Shown one piece after another: positions 10,852 to 23,753 of a stretch of 64,000 nucleotides of DNA (position 1 is its first letter; each line of letters opens with the position of its first letter). The notes beneath the pieces were generated by a model that was not told the origin of the DNA, did not search any database, and worked only from the letters and a program-made list of their open reading frames with translations. This stretch comes from Eustoma russellianum (lineage: Eukaryota > Streptophyta > Magnoliopsida > Gentianales > Gentianaceae). The stretch spans positions 26,329,258-26,393,257 of the forward strand of contig AP025057.1 in assembly GCA_036186865.1 (NCBI GenBank), in the 5' to 3' direction. The translations under genes were made by a program, and so were the position numbers.

Positions 10852-12504
10852 TGTTGATTTCGTTTAAATCGATTATATCATGCTTATGTGATTATATATT
10901 TACTGTTTTTCGTATGGCATGATATGTATAAAACACTGATTCGGATTTCATATGATGAGAGAAGAATGGTGTTTTTCAATTCGTTTTCATGAGATGATTG
11001 GTATACGGCGCTATTCTTTTGCCATGTGATGATTAAAACTGACTCTGTTTATATTAGATATAAACACACGATATGTGTAAAACCCTATTCGAATCTCATC
11101 TGGTGAGAGCGGATTGATGTTTTCAAATCGTTTTCATGAGATGATATAATCCGAGATTATTGTAAATGGCAGAATTCGTTTTTCATATGATGACTAAAAT
11201 AATTCGGTTTATCTCAGATATAAAACATACGATCGATGATTCTGTTTTCTTGTTACGAATGGCAGATTATCGATTCAATTGATGATTCTGTTTTCGTGTT
11301 TCAAAAGACAAATTATCAATTCGATGATTCTGATTTCAGGTTTCGGATGGCAGATTATCAATTTGATTGATGATTCTGTTTTAAGGTTTTCTAATGACGG
11401 CTATCGATTCGATTGATGCTTCTGTAAGGGTTTACCGTATGCGTATGCCCTCGGAACCCCGCCCGCTAACCGGCTAGCGGGATCGCCGTATGCGTACGCC
11501 CTATAGTTCGTTACCGTGACATTAAGAATGTCAATATATATTTATTTGTTATAATATGTTTGTGTAAAATATATTATAATTGATGATGTCTTTGCATGGT
11601 GCATAGCATGACCTTGGGACCTATGTGATTGACTTGGTCATATTTCTATTTTGGTTTATTTTGGCCTGCGTGCCACTGTAGTTTTTGTTGTATTTTATTA
11701 TACAAGTAGTTAGGTTTTTCTTTATTGTTGTAATAAATGAAGAATCAAGCTACAAAAGGGGTGATGGCGAAACACAACTAGGACGAGTGGATTCCATAGA
11801 GATGGAGGCACGAGCTCAAGACAAGAAGATATGTATCATTGCAAATGTTGTAATAGAAAGTCTTTCACATAGGGTTTCCTTTATGATCTTCATTTGGTCT
11901 CATGAAGATCATATTTAGTTTGGCCATGCTATGTCACGTTTACATATTTATCATTTTGTATAAGATGCGTGGATGATAGATTATATATGCATATAGGATG
12001 CTACGATATAATTATATGCAATGCAAGACATAAAGTAAGCTGAACCCTCATTAATAATTTAAGTCTTGATGTCATCCATGTCTTAAACAACTATTAAAAC
12101 TGGGATTGTATTAAAGTAGGTATTGCCAAAGCAATGTGCTATAAACATTCCTAGCTACGTAGGATGAGTAATAGTGCTACTCATATGTTTAAAATTGGTT
12201 AGACTTAATTGGGCCATCAAAACGGTTTTGGGCCCAAGGCATTAGATGGAATCTAACATACAATGATATATGATGTCATTATTCCATAAATTCTAAGAGT
12301 TGCATGAGATGTAATTGGTAAAGAAGTTACCTACCTAAATAACTTAATTTTAAGCGTCATGCCAAAGCTGAGTTTAGAATTAAGTCAAATATGGATCTTA
12401 GCTCACTAAAATATTTCTTTTGAAGGTTATGTTTTAGTGGGAATTTTACAAATTTTAACAACATTATTAATAAAGTGTTGCTTTGCATGTTTTGTAGATC
12501 ATAA
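10852..12504 (+). other. C2 untranslated leader with internal repeats
   Basis: About 1.65 kb lie between the PBS and the gag ATG. The leader contains two diverged copies of a ~130-bp block (near 10920-11020 and 11060-11160, both with tcgttttcatgagatgat). A 42-46-bp tandem repeat follows at 11235-11425, with each unit opening gatgattctg. A GC-rich hairpin sits at 11462-11481. No conserved ORF is present. Length and structure fit a packaging/dimerisation leader, but that role is inferred. Confidence 0.6.
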
Positions 12505-13690
12505 ATGGCTGCTAATAACAATTCCACCTTATTGTTGTGATCTATCCTTGAGAAGGAAAAACTGAAAGAATGTGGGACTAATTTTGTTGACTGGTTTCGA
12601 AACTTGAGAATTGTTCTCAAGCAAGAAAAGAAGTCCTACGTGCTCGATGACCCTGTCCCTGAACCCCCTCCTGCTGATGCTTCTGTTGCTACTAGGAATA
12701 AGCATAAGACGCATGTGGAAGATTCCAACGACATAGGATGTCTTATGTTGGCAACTATGTGTCCAGGACTTCAGAAGGACCTGGAACACTTAGAAGCTTA
12801 TGAGATGAGTGTGCATCTCAAACAAGCTTTCCAACAACAGGCTAGGCAGGATAGGTTCGACACTGCTGTCGTACTTTTTGACTGTAAGATGTCTGAAGGT
12901 GAATCTGTTAGCGCTCATGTTTTGAAGATGAAAGGCTATATAGATCACCTTGCAAGACTTGGATATCCCCTGAGTTTGGAACTAGCCACAGATTTGATCC
13001 TACACTCTTTACCTAGCAGTTTCTCTCAGTTCATCATGAACTACAATATGAATAATGTGGAAAAGTCCATTCCTGAGCTACATATTATGCTCAAAAATGC
13101 TGAGGGGAATATCAAAAAGCCTACCCAGGTATTGGGTGTCAATATCAAGCCAATGAAAAAGAAAGGTAAAGGCAAGGGTAAGCCCAAAGGTGCAAAGGGT
13201 GCAAAAGGGTCCAATGGTCAAGTTAAGCCAAAACCTGGTCCCAAGGCAAAGGTTTCTAAGGAAGGAACTTGTTTCCATTGCAACAAGCCTAGGCATTGGA
13301 AAAGAAATTGTGATGTTTATTTGGACGAGTTGAAGAAGGTGAAGGGTAGTGCGACTACATCTTCAGGTATTTATGTTATAGAAATTAATTTATCTACTTC
13401 TTCTTCCTGGGTATTAGATACTGGATGTGGATCCCATATTTGTACAAATATGCAGGGGCTCAAAAGGAGTAGGATGCTGAAGAAGGGCGAGGTGGACCTA
13501 CGTGTTGGCAATAGAGCAAGAGTTGCTGCTATAGCAGTAGTGACCTATGAGCTTGTCTTGCCCAATGGGCTTTTGTTAATTTTAAACAATTGCTTTTATG
13601 TTCCTACTATGAGTAGGAATCTTATCTCAGTATCGGTTTTGGACGATGAAGGTTATTCATTTTTAAAAATAAGAAGTGTTCTATTTTTGA
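12505..13690 (+). pseudogene. C2 gag (capsid/nucleocapsid) and start of protease
   Basis: Gag forms the virus-like particle. The likely start is ATG 12505 (MAANNNSTLL), stopped by TGA at 12538-12540. The same frame then runs on through DWFRNLRIVLKQEKK and YDHL-type helical copia gag sequence (about 12590-13120), a Lys/Gly-rich basic stretch (about 13155-13255) and the CCHC knuckle CFHCNKPRHWKRNC near 13270. The usual Gly before the His is Arg here. The aspartic protease motif WVLDTGCGSH follows near 13410. The frame is lost near 13670. The single early stop and otherwise long open frame suggest decay after insertion. Confidence 0.88.
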
Positions 13691-16461
13691 TAAAAATGAC
13701 TTGCTTTATGGTATTGTAAGTAGTTATAATGGCATTTATGTCTCTAGACTTGATGATTCCAATGACAGTAATATTTATAACATATCTTCAAAGAGAACTA
13801 AGCCAAATGAATGAAACCCTACATATTTGTGGCATTGTCGCCTTAGCCATATAAATGAGAAGCGCGTATCTAAACTCCATCAAGATGGATTATTAGATTC
13901 ATTTTATTTTGAATCTTTTGAAAATTGCGAGTCTTGTTTGCTTGGAAAGATGGCAAAGTCCCCTTTTACTGCACATAGTGAAAGGGCTAATGACTTATTG
14001 GGCTTGGTACATACAGATGTATGCGGCCCAATCAGCATTAGTGCTAGAGGAGGATTTCAGTATTTCATAACTTTTACTGATGATTTCAGTAGGTATGGCT
14101 ATGTCTACCTAATGAAACATAAGCATGAGTCTTTTGAAATGTTTAGAACTTTTAAAAATGAAGTACAAAATCAACTTGGTGAGACAATTAAAACGCTTCG
14201 ATCAGATCGAGGTGGTGAATATTAGAGCCAAGAATTTGACCAACATCTAAGAAATTGAGGAATCGTTTCACAGTTGACTCCTCTAGGAACTCCACAATGG
14301 AATGGTGTTTCTGAAAGGAGAAATCAAACTTTATTAGATATGGTTTGATCTATGATGGGTCAAGTAGATCTTCCTTTATCTTTTTGGGGTTATGCCTTGG
14401 AGACAGCTGCATTCATTTTGAATCGTGTACCATCTAATGCGGTTGAAAAGACATCATATGAGATATGGACTCATAAGAGACCCAGTTTGTCTTTTCTTAA
14501 GATTTGGGGCTGTGAAGCTTATGTTAAAAGATTAGTGTCAGATAAGCTAGCTCCAAAGTCTATCAAATGTATTTTTGTGGGGTATCCTAAGGAAACTAAA
14601 GGGTACTATTTCTATAATCCCTCAAAGAACAAAGTGTTTGTTGCTCGAAATAGAGTCTTTTTAGAAAAGGAGTTTCTCTCTAAGAGAACTAGTGGGAGTG
14701 TAGTACAACTTGAGGAAACTCAACAAGATATCATTGAACCGCCTTTAGAGACAATTTCAGAACCACAAACAGTTGTGGAGCCTGAAAATGTAACACAAGT
14801 CCAACGCAGATCTGATAGGATACATCATCAGGCAGAGAGATATGGATTTCTTGTGACTGATGATAGTGAAGTTATGCTCATAGATCAAGATGAGCCTACT
14901 ACCTATCAGGAAGCTGTGTCAGGTCCAGATTCAGACAAATGGCTTGGAGCCATGAATTCTGAGATGCAATCCATGTTTGATAACCAAGTTTGGTCTTTAA
15001 TTGATCCTCTAGAGGGTATTAAGACTATTGGTTGCAAATGGGTTTTCAAGAAGAAAACTGACATGGATGGAAATGTGCAAACCTACAAAGCAAGGCTTGT
15101 GGCTAAAGGTTTCAAGCAAACTCATGGTATAGACTGTGATGAAACTTTTTCACCAGTTGCTATGCTTAAGTCTATTCGAATTCTCCTTGCCATTGCAGCA
15201 TACTATGATTATGAGATATGGCAAATGGATGTCAAAACTGCTTTCCTTAATGGAAATTTACTTGAGGATGTGTACATGACACAACCTGAGGGTTTTGTAA
15301 ATCCCGAGAATTCAAAGAAGGTTTGCAAGCTTCAAAGGTCTATCTATGGATTGAAGCAAGCATCTCGAAGCGGGAATCTTTGTTTTGATGAAACAGTTAA
15401 GAACTTTGGTTTCATCAATAATGAAGATGAACCATGTGTTTGCAAGATGGTTAGTAGAGTGCAATAGTGTTTCTGGTCTTATATGTGGATGACATATTGC
15501 TTATTGGGAATGATGTCCCTACCTTGCAAAAGGTTAAGGCTTGGTTAAGAATTCATTCTCAATGAAAGACTTGAGTGATGCTACCTATATCCTTGGTATC
15601 AAGATCTATAGAGATAGATCTAAAAGGATAATAGGCTTGAGTCAAAGTACATACATAGATAAAATGTTGAAGAGGTTTAACATGCAAGAGTCCAATAAAG
15701 GATTCCTCCCTATGTCTCATGGTATTCATCTTAGCAAGAATCAATGTCCTCAGACATCTGATGAGTGAGATCGAATGAATAAAATTCCTTATGCTTCTGC
15801 TATAGGATCGATCATGTATGCCATGTTATGTACTAGACCAGATGTCTCATATCCATTTAGCACAACGAGTAGATATCAAGCTGACCCCGGTGAAGGTCAC
15901 TGGACAGCTGTCAAGAATATTCTTAAGTACCTCAGAAGGACTAAAGATATATTCTTGGTTTATGGAGGTTTGGATGACGAGTTAGTTGTAAATGGTTACA
16001 CAGATGCTAGTTTCCAAACCGACATAGATGATTTCAGATCGTAGTCCGGTTTTGTATTGACATTGAATGGTGGAGCTGTTAGTTAAAAGAGTTCAAAACA
16101 AAGCACTGTGGCTGATTCTACAACCGAGGCTGAGTATATAGCAGCATCAGATGCAGCTAAAGAAGCAGTTTGGTTGAAGAAGTTCATCACTGAGCTAGGG
16201 GTGGTACCTAGCATTGCAAAACCTATGGACATTTATTGTGACAACAATGGTGCCATAGCACAAGCAAAAGAGCCTAGGTCTCATCAGAGATCTAAACATA
16301 TACTCAGACGCTACCATCTCATTAGAGACATCATCGATAGAGGAGATGTCAAGATATGCAAAGTTGACACAAACGATAACATAGCGGATCCATTGACTAA
16401 GCCTCTCTCACTGGTCAAGCATGATCAGCACACTAGATCTATGGGTCTCAGATATTTGTAG
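13660..16461 (+). pseudogene. C2 pol: integrase, reverse transcriptase, RNase H (broken)
   Basis: Copia order. A GAG-pre-integrase domain (LWHCRLSHINEKR, CESCLLGKM) near 13827-13960 is followed by the integrase core: HTDVCGP, then LRSDRGGEY, then the WNGVSERRN region near 14300. Reverse transcriptase runs about 15020-15520 (CKWVFKKKTD, YKARLVAKGF, WQMDVKTAFLNG, YGLKQA). The YVDD catalytic motif is in another frame near 15480. RNase H follows at about 15775-16400 (GSIMYAMLCTRPD, DSTTEAEYIAASDA, DNNGAIAQA, ADPLTKPL). Defects: stops at 14223, about 14259, about 14346, 15766, 16042 and 16084, and a frameshift near 15465. The coding order and the absence of a chromodomain exclude gypsy. Confidence 0.9.
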
Positions 16462-16470
16462 GCCTACTGC

Positions 16471-16481
16471 AAGTGGGAGAT
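16471..16481 (+). promoter_or_regulatory. C2 polypurine tract
   Basis: AAGTGGGAGAT lies directly before the 3' LTR start TGTTAGTG. Confidence 0.8.
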
Positions 16482-17881
16482 TGTTAGTGTATGTGCCCTA
16501 GGCCATGATTTGGATATTTATGTTATACATTTATTATTAATAAAAGAGGTTTTATTATCATTAGTGTTGGTTAGTATGTTACACAATTTTGATATATGTC
16601 CCTGATTTATTATTATTATAGAGATAAAATAATTTATAATCAGTATGAGTATTGATTTGATAATCATGAGATGATTATGTGTATGGTGATACAAATCAAT
16701 TTCATCGATTCTTGTTAGAGAACAGTGTATTAGATAGACCCACCATGAGATTACTACATGGATTAGCGTCATAAGTAAATCTCATGATAGTCATGTTTTA
16801 ATCCTTTGACTTGAGATTGTCATAGTTTCCAACATAAGGACTATTATATTTTGACATGATCAAACGTTATCCGTAACTGGATAATAATAAAGGTCATGAT
16901 TGAATGTGATAGAAATTATGTAGAGGATATTGAACAATCAAGATAGAATTTGTCCATATCTTTTGAGAGAGATATCTTTGGGCCCCTCGATTAGTGAGAC
17001 TGTGAAATGCATGGTTGTGCTCAAATGAATTGATAGTGTGATCAGTATCATTTGTTTTATCAGTCTACTTAGAGATCGAGTAATCATATGTTTGAACAAT
17101 ATAAGTATGACGCTGACCATGACTTATGTTCTAATTAGATATCGTGTGACAAAGGGATTAATGCATGTGTTATTATTAGGCTAGTTGGACTGCACTCGTA
17201 TTAATTGGGTAGTCGTAATGCCTTGCTAGGGGCCAATTACAACTTGTTTGTTTATTCAACTGCCAATTAATATGAGCCTATCGGGTCACACACAAGAATG
17301 CGTATGGGCTGATATTAATAATATTAATAATATTAATATTAGATATTAATTATTATTATTATTATTATATTATTTTTTTGTTTTGTATATATATATATAT
17401 TTATATCATCAGATAATAACAACATGATCCATATCTGATATGGATTTTGATTGGTTTTATCTAATCCTAACAGAATCCGTATTTGGTACGGATTATGATT
17501 GGCATTAACAAATCCGATCTGGAATCGGATTTTGATATCTATATATATGTATATAGCCTGCTGTGTCTCGTACACAACAGAGAACAGAAAAACAAAACCC
17601 TAGAATCGTTTTTGAGAAAAGCCGAGTTCTTCAGCCGCGCCGTTTCAAGAGCTAGCACTTCGGGCGGAAGCATTCGTGTGGATACCGACAGAGAGTGATC
17701 GTACAATCGCACCTCCTACGTTCGCATGTTGTACGTCTGCAGATTTCGAATCTATAGAGGTATGGTTGTTGGTTTCTTTCATCGAATTAAACGAACAACA
17801 TGGATCCTTGGTAGGAAATCAGAGATCAGGTTTTGTTTTTCCGCTGCGCGTTTTGCAGTGATCTCGTTGGATTTCCTAACA
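16482..17881 (+). repeat. C2 3' LTR
   Basis: 1400 bp, TGTTAGTG...CCTAACA, followed by the target duplication CTTAT (17882-17886). It is the empty-site reference for the TRIM in the 5' LTR. It contains TAA and TA microsatellites near 17310-17405. Confidence 0.93.
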
Positions 17882-17886
17882 CTTAT

Positions 17887-20776
17887 GTTCTTGTGCATGG
17901 AGTGTGATCTAGATGCATTTATGGTAAATGAATGCAGTGTATGAATTAATGGTTTCTTTTCATATTTGTACGGCACAAAATTATATCTCGTATGATATGA
18001 AGATGAAGCATGATAAGATGACATAGGGGGTCTAGGCATCTTCTTAGGCGCCACATATGTCTTAGACGCATCTATTTTCTTAGACGGAATGAATTTTTTT
18101 GATTTGTCGAGTGTCTCATTTTTCTGAACATATCCTAATCGAGTTAATTGCACCTGGTATCCATTCTTTTCCACCAAGTTTTAAGTAGCATCCAATGTTT
18201 CATGAAACACACTTGCCATCCAGACTTATAGGGTTAATAGATACCTGACATCCATGCTGACGTCATAAAGGCAATTTTCATTTATTTTTTAAAAGTTTAT
18301 AGAAAAATAATTCAAAAATAAAAAGAAAAACACCACCCCCACCCCATCACACCCCCACCCCCACAATCGACCTCCCTCCCCATCCTCCCCATCTTCCTCT
18401 TCTTCCTCCATCTTCCTCTTCTTCCTCCATCTTCATCTTCATCTTTTTTCCAACCATGGTCATCTTCATCTCCATCTTCCTCCACCTGCACGAAGGTAAG
18501 TAGCATTATCAATCAAAAACCTTTTCTTTTGAACAAGGTCAAGCATACGATGCTTAACTCGAAAAATGAAACGCTGACAGATATGAACCATTGACTTCAT
18601 TTTTACATGTTCACTGAAATAACTCACACCTCTAGGAATTATCAGTCAGCTCCTCTCTACATCAAAGGTACAAACTTTGTGACTGTTAACCAATCCCTTA
18701 TGGGAATCCCGCCAGCATAACAGTGTTACATGCACCAAGTACTAGAAAAAATTCATAAGAACGAATTGCACAACCTTCAATTACCTCTGCCCCCACCGAC
18801 TAATAAAAAATTTAGAAAAGAAAAAAAAAACTCTGGCATTCATATTTCTCTTTCTTTTCTTTTAACCAGTGGTATTCAAATTCCCAGTTCACAGGTTTAA
18901 ATATTCTCCACAAGTTTCAAGATGAAGATGGAGGAAGAAGAGGAAGATGGAGATGAAGATGACCATGGTTGGAAAAAAGATGAAGATGAAGATGGAGGAA
19001 GAAGAGGAAGATGGGGAGGATGGGGAGGGAGGTCGATTGTGGGGGTGGGGGGTGTGGAGGGGTGGGGGTGGTGTTTTTCTTTTTATTTTTGAATTATTTT
19101 TCTATAAACTTTTAAAAAATAAATGAAAATTTCCTTTATGACGTCAACATGGATGCCAGGTGTCTATTAACCCTATAAGTCTGGATGGCAAGTGTGTTTC
19201 ATGAAACATTGGATGCTACTTAAAACTTGGTGGAAAAGAATGGATACCAGGTGCAATTAACTCTATCCTAATCCGGTTTTGTCATTATCATGCCTTTGTG
19301 AAGAAATTATGCGATCTAGCATGTTTGTACATATGTCAAATTGTTTCACCATTTTTTCTAGATCTATATTCCTTGATTTCAAATTTGAAATCTCAGATTT
19401 TATTTCATTATTTTGTGTCGTTAATGATGAGATCTCTAATTTTAATGCATTGATGGTTCAAGATGACTCTTCTTTTGTATCATTTAATTGAGAAACAAGG
19501 TTCTTGTTAGAAGATTCTAACAACTTCTTGTCTTCAATTAATCGTTTCTTTTCTTTTGCAAGAGTCTTTGTGAATTCATGCAATTCTAAATATTGACTAA
19601 ACAAATCATCATAAGAATGTTCAAAATCAGAATCAGAGTTAGAAGATACCTCATTTAATGCCTTAGATATAGAGCATACTTGTACCGTTTGTTCTTCCGT
19701 GTCGTCAGTCTCAGAGTCGGATGAATCACACCAAGTGGAGGCTTTGAAGGCTCTTCTCCTTTGTTTAGGTTCTGAGACGAGTCTAGTTTTGTCCGATCCT
19801 TGTCAAGGTGTTTGTTCGTTTGTTTGTCCTTGTTAGGGCAATCATATGACAAGTGTCCAATTTTTCCACATTCACAACACTTTATTTCCGCATTATTTTT
19901 ATTTCTATGGTTCTTAGATGAAGTAGGCTTGTGTTTGTTTTTAATTGATTTTCTCATGATCTTTCTTAATCTTCTAGCCATCGTGATTAGATCTTCATCA
20001 TCGGAATCTATGTCACTATCATCTACGCGATCATAAGAAGTAGAGACATATTCATTTGATTTAAACGCTATAACCTTATCTTGTTTAGAAGCAGATTCGC
20101 AATTTCTTAAAGTGAGTTTGTTTTCATATACCTTTAATGATCCGATCAATTCCTCCATTTTTATCGATTTAGTATCCTTACTTTCTTCGATTACAGTGAC
20201 TTTTGAATCCCATTCGGATGGGAGACACCTTAACACCTTTTGAACCTTTTCCTGTGTAGAAAAAGCTTTGCCAAGAAACTCATGAGAATTGTAGATGTTA
20301 GTCAATCGTAAGTCCATATGAACGATAGATTCATTGGGCAATAATTTTAAGGACTCAAGAGTAGACATAAGCATATTTATTTTAGACTCTTTGACTTGAC
20401 TAGTCCTTTCATGTTTTATTTCTAGAATCCTCCACATCTCTTGTGCACTAGAGCAATTAGACACGTAACTTGATTCACTTTTACTCCGCCCGTTTAAAAC
20501 TAGTTGCATGGCTCCAGCATTCATAATCAATTTCTTTTTGTCATCACTATTATATTCTTGTATCGGTTTTATGACTTCTAGTGTGACACCATCAACAGTA
20601 GATAACTTAGAAGGAACGAAAGGACCGTCTTCTATAATAGAACACAAATCCATATCAATAGCCACAATAAAAAGTTTCATTCTAAATTTCCATTGTATAA
20701 AGGACTCACCATGAAAAAGAGGAGGCATTTGACTCGACATACCTTCTTGCTCGGTTTTGAAGCTAGTGGTTGCCAT
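17887..20776 (-). pseudogene. C1 gag with zinc knuckle and long coiled coil (interrupted by a Mutator-like element)
   Basis: The start is taken as the ATG at 20776 (MATTSFKTEQEG), 45 bp after the PBS. The first part (20776 to about 19800) has copia gag pattern: GESFIQWKFRMKLFI, a WRILEIKHERT helix region and LRCLPSEWDSKV, then an acidic segment and the knuckle CCECGKIGHLSYDC near 19880. A frameshift near 19795 moves the frame to RRRAFKAST. From about 19620 to 19290 the sequence is a Lys/Glu/Leu-rich coiled coil (KEKKRLIEDKKLLESS and following heptads), as in SIRE-type gag. The Mutator-like element interrupts it at 19263-18141. The C-terminal part (YVQKNETLDKSKKFIPSKK) follows at 18130-17900. 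No protease or pol follows. Confidence 0.85.
18141..19263. mobile_element. Non-autonomous Mutator-like element (long-TIR MULE) inside C1 gag
   Basis: The ends are inverted repeats of about 320-340 bp: the left arm opens GAGTTAATTGCACCTGG at 18141 and the right arm closes with its complement at 19263. They are flanked by the 10-bp direct repeat TATCCTAATC (18131-18140 and 19264-19273). Long TIRs and a 9-11-bp target duplication point to Mutator. About 450 bp of unique sequence lies between the arms and no transposase is visible. Each arm holds a purine/pyrimidine-rich microsatellite and a C/G-run (18335-18365 and 19035-19070), which create spurious ORFs. Confidence 0.88.
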
Positions 20777-20820
20777 CTCACTAAGATCGTTGGATCTCCT
20801 TGTTGTGAGTGTGTCTGCGG

Positions 20821-20830
20821 TTTGATACCA
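20821..20830 (-). promoter_or_regulatory. C1 primer binding site
   Basis: On the minus strand TGGTATCAAACCGC follows the LTR end by two bases. The first eight bases match the initiator tRNA-Met complement and the rest has drifted. Confidence 0.75.
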
Positions 20831-20832
20831 CC

Positions 20833-23380
20833 TGTAGGACCTGTATAGCACCACTAGAAGGGGGGTTGAATACCAGGTGCGGAAAATTTGGTTTTTAAAA
20901 AGTTTAGAACCAAAAACCTAACTGCTGAAAACAATCCCTGTTTTCAGATCTTGATTTGAAATGATTAAATGACCTAGTTAGAGACCTCCAAATAGTATGA
21001 AATTTGGTGAGATTCTACTCTCAGATGTTCTGAGTATCTCATAAAAATTTCAAATTAAAATTCAACTCCTAAGCCTTTGAAAATTCATTTTTGGTCAGAT
21101 TGCACGAATTCGGACTAATTTGTGACTCCAAATGGTCTGAAAATTTAATGACAAACCCCTAAAGATATGTATTTAAATGGTTGAAACAGTTTTAAAAAAT
21201 TCCTTTGGAAAGTATGCCAACCACGTTGATGTTCTCAACCATTGCAAATCTGAAAATCTTATTGCACTAGTCTCAGAACTAATCATGTTTGACTGTATTA
21301 TTATCCAAATGAGTGGAAACTTGTGCCAAATGAAAGCTAAGAGGTGTGGCCATGTTTCTGGAAAATTTATGATTTTTGAAATTCATTTGATATTTTTACT
21401 ATTGCAATGAAAACGATGCAAAGTGCTTGAAACTGAAAGTAAAGTGCTGAAAGTAAAGGCACCAATAATTTTATACCGGTTCGGCTAAATCAACCAACTC
21501 CAGTCTTCGAGGACACCTTCTTCAGTTATCACTAAACACAAAATAACACCATACCACAAAGGTTGCTGGACTTACACACCAACTCCAACCCTTTACACAC
21601 AATACAATCAATCACACCAATCACGAACACCACCACCAAACGAATGAAGGTTTGATCACACCTTGATCAAACCTTTTACAACAAGTTGAATGTGTATGGT
21701 GGTCTAATCAAAGCCTATTCAATATGTTAAATATAAGAACAATAGGCTTTAAAGAAGAAGAAGAAGAAATAAATGAAGAAGGAGAAAGTAGAAGACACTT
21801 TTGCACTTAAGAGAATATGAGAGTTGTCTTGTCTTGGTTTGCTCTCTTCTCTTCCTTTTATTCAAGAGTTACCGCCCCCTAGGGCTTTTCTTCCATCTTG
21901 AGAATTCTCTTTTATGTCCTTTGAAGATTTCCTTGTGTAAATGTGACACCATCTTGCTTTCTTGGCACAACTTGATTAGATGAATGTCTTGGCTTTGCTT
22001 ACTTGAGACTTCATGATTGGTCCAACCTTGTCACCATTTAGTAGCTTAAAAATCTGAGATTAACATCTAAAACATGTGACAAATAAGGTTTAAAACATTT
22101 CCAAATAATCTACAATCAATCACTAAAAAATTGAGAAGCAAATTAGTCAACATTAAGAGCCAAAATCGCCCACCTATTTGTCTCACATACTAAATTTTTC
22201 AGCATGTGTTACATTTGCCAAGAGTTTGAATTGTTACCTTATGTAGCTCTCTCTATTATGTCACTAACCTTGTGTGGCTTATTCTCCATCAATTGAGATG
22301 TCAACTAAGCTCTACATAAGCTCCACCAAGCTGCAGTAGGCGTGTGATATGGTCTCCAGCATCTGTTGAGTTTTTTTTGTAAACTATGTAAAATAGTGAA
22401 CAATATGGTATATTCCAATCAGCCCTAATGTGAATATTCTAGTATACTTTAATATGTCTTGAATATGTAAAAAGTGTATAGATACATGTTACATGTTATG
22501 CCCAAAAACGTTCCATGTGTTGTGTTTGTAGAAACCAAATTTTCGACTTTTGTCAATTACGCGATTTTTCTCTGATTAAATTCAAAATTTTTGCACATGT
22601 TATATATATTATGTCACACATAATATACATAAAATAAATTGAATATTCAGCTCTAATGGCTGATTAAAGTAGGCGTCCTATGTGCTTAAAAATTGAATTT
22701 GGAATATCCATAATTTGGCCTTAATTGTGGGTGATTTGTGTGTGCCAACATGGAATGATTTTATGGCTGAATATACCATGTAAGCCACGCAATTTCCGGC
22801 CATTTTTGAAGTCTAGGGGCTGGCCATCTATATATGGCAAGTACGTGACATGTTGGCGAAGTTTCGGTAGTCACCCGATACGACAATTTTCGGTTTACAA
22901 CCTTGCAACGTGTCGTAATAATTTTGTCATCACCATGACTTATATCATATGATATAAGTCCTGAATATACTAATAAATATGAGGTAAGTATAGTGGTGTC
23001 ACGTTGACGTACGTTCGTAATATATGTAATGTGTCAGTAGTACATCAGAATATATGTGTCTTGTGCCTTTTTATAAAAAATCTGAAGATATACATAATAT
23101 GTATATATATAACGTGTGAATGAGGAGTGGGAGGAGACTTTCCATTTCCAAGTTTGTTGCCATCATGCCTTCTCCAAATATATCTCCATTTAATGAACTA
23201 CTTAGTTCATCTAACTAAGTACTTCACTGAATGAACTAGTGTAATTCATTAATGGTGGCACCTGAAAATAGTTCAAAAACACCAAATTTTTTCCATTTGA
23301 TGTAAGCTATAAAACTTCATGGCTTGTTAGTACGGCAACATTATATATAAAGTATATAAGGCAAGTTTATCACAAAAACG
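20833..23380 (-). repeat. C1 5' LTR, main part
   Basis: It starts TGTAGGACCTGTATAGCACC and is colinear with 1-2242 plus 8223-8480. The last 88 bp were separated by the solo LTR and lie at 27208-27295. The full length is about 2.64 kb without insertions. Confidence 0.9.
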
Positions 23381-23700
23381 TGTTGAGAAAAAGAGTTTCA
23401 GTGATTCAGAAAATACATGATTTAAATAATGCGTCGTTTTTACGACAAACTTGCCTTATATACTTTATATATAATGTTGCCATACTAACAAGCCATGAAG
23501 CTTTAAAGCTTACATCAATTACAAACATTTGTTGTGTTTAAACTATTTTCAGGTGCCACCATTAATAAACTAAACTAGTTCATTAAATGAAGTACTTATT
23601 TAAATGAACTAAGTAGTTCATTAAATAGAAATATTTTTGGAGAAGGCATGATGGCAACAAACATGGAAATGGAAAGTCTCCTTTTAGATCTATTCACACG

Positions 23701-23745
<45 letters not shown>

Positions 23746-23753
23746 GATTTTTT

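Larger units (their letters stand above)
9009..17881 (+). mobile_element. C2: complete but degenerate Ty1/copia retrotransposon
   Basis: The element has two LTRs (9009-10834 and 16482-17881), a PBS, a long leader, gag, pol in copia order and a PPT. It is flanked by the 5-bp duplication CTTAT (9004-9008 and 17882-17886). With the nested TRIM removed, the LTRs are about 1.41 and 1.40 kb and nearly identical by eye, with scattered substitutions and a short indel near 10190/17250. The age is therefore moderate. gag and pol each have several stops and frameshifts. Confidence 0.95.

Noticed and set aside
18312..18512. Glu/Asp/Gly-rich ORF, minus strand
   Set aside because: Low-complexity microsatellite within the MULE inverted arm.
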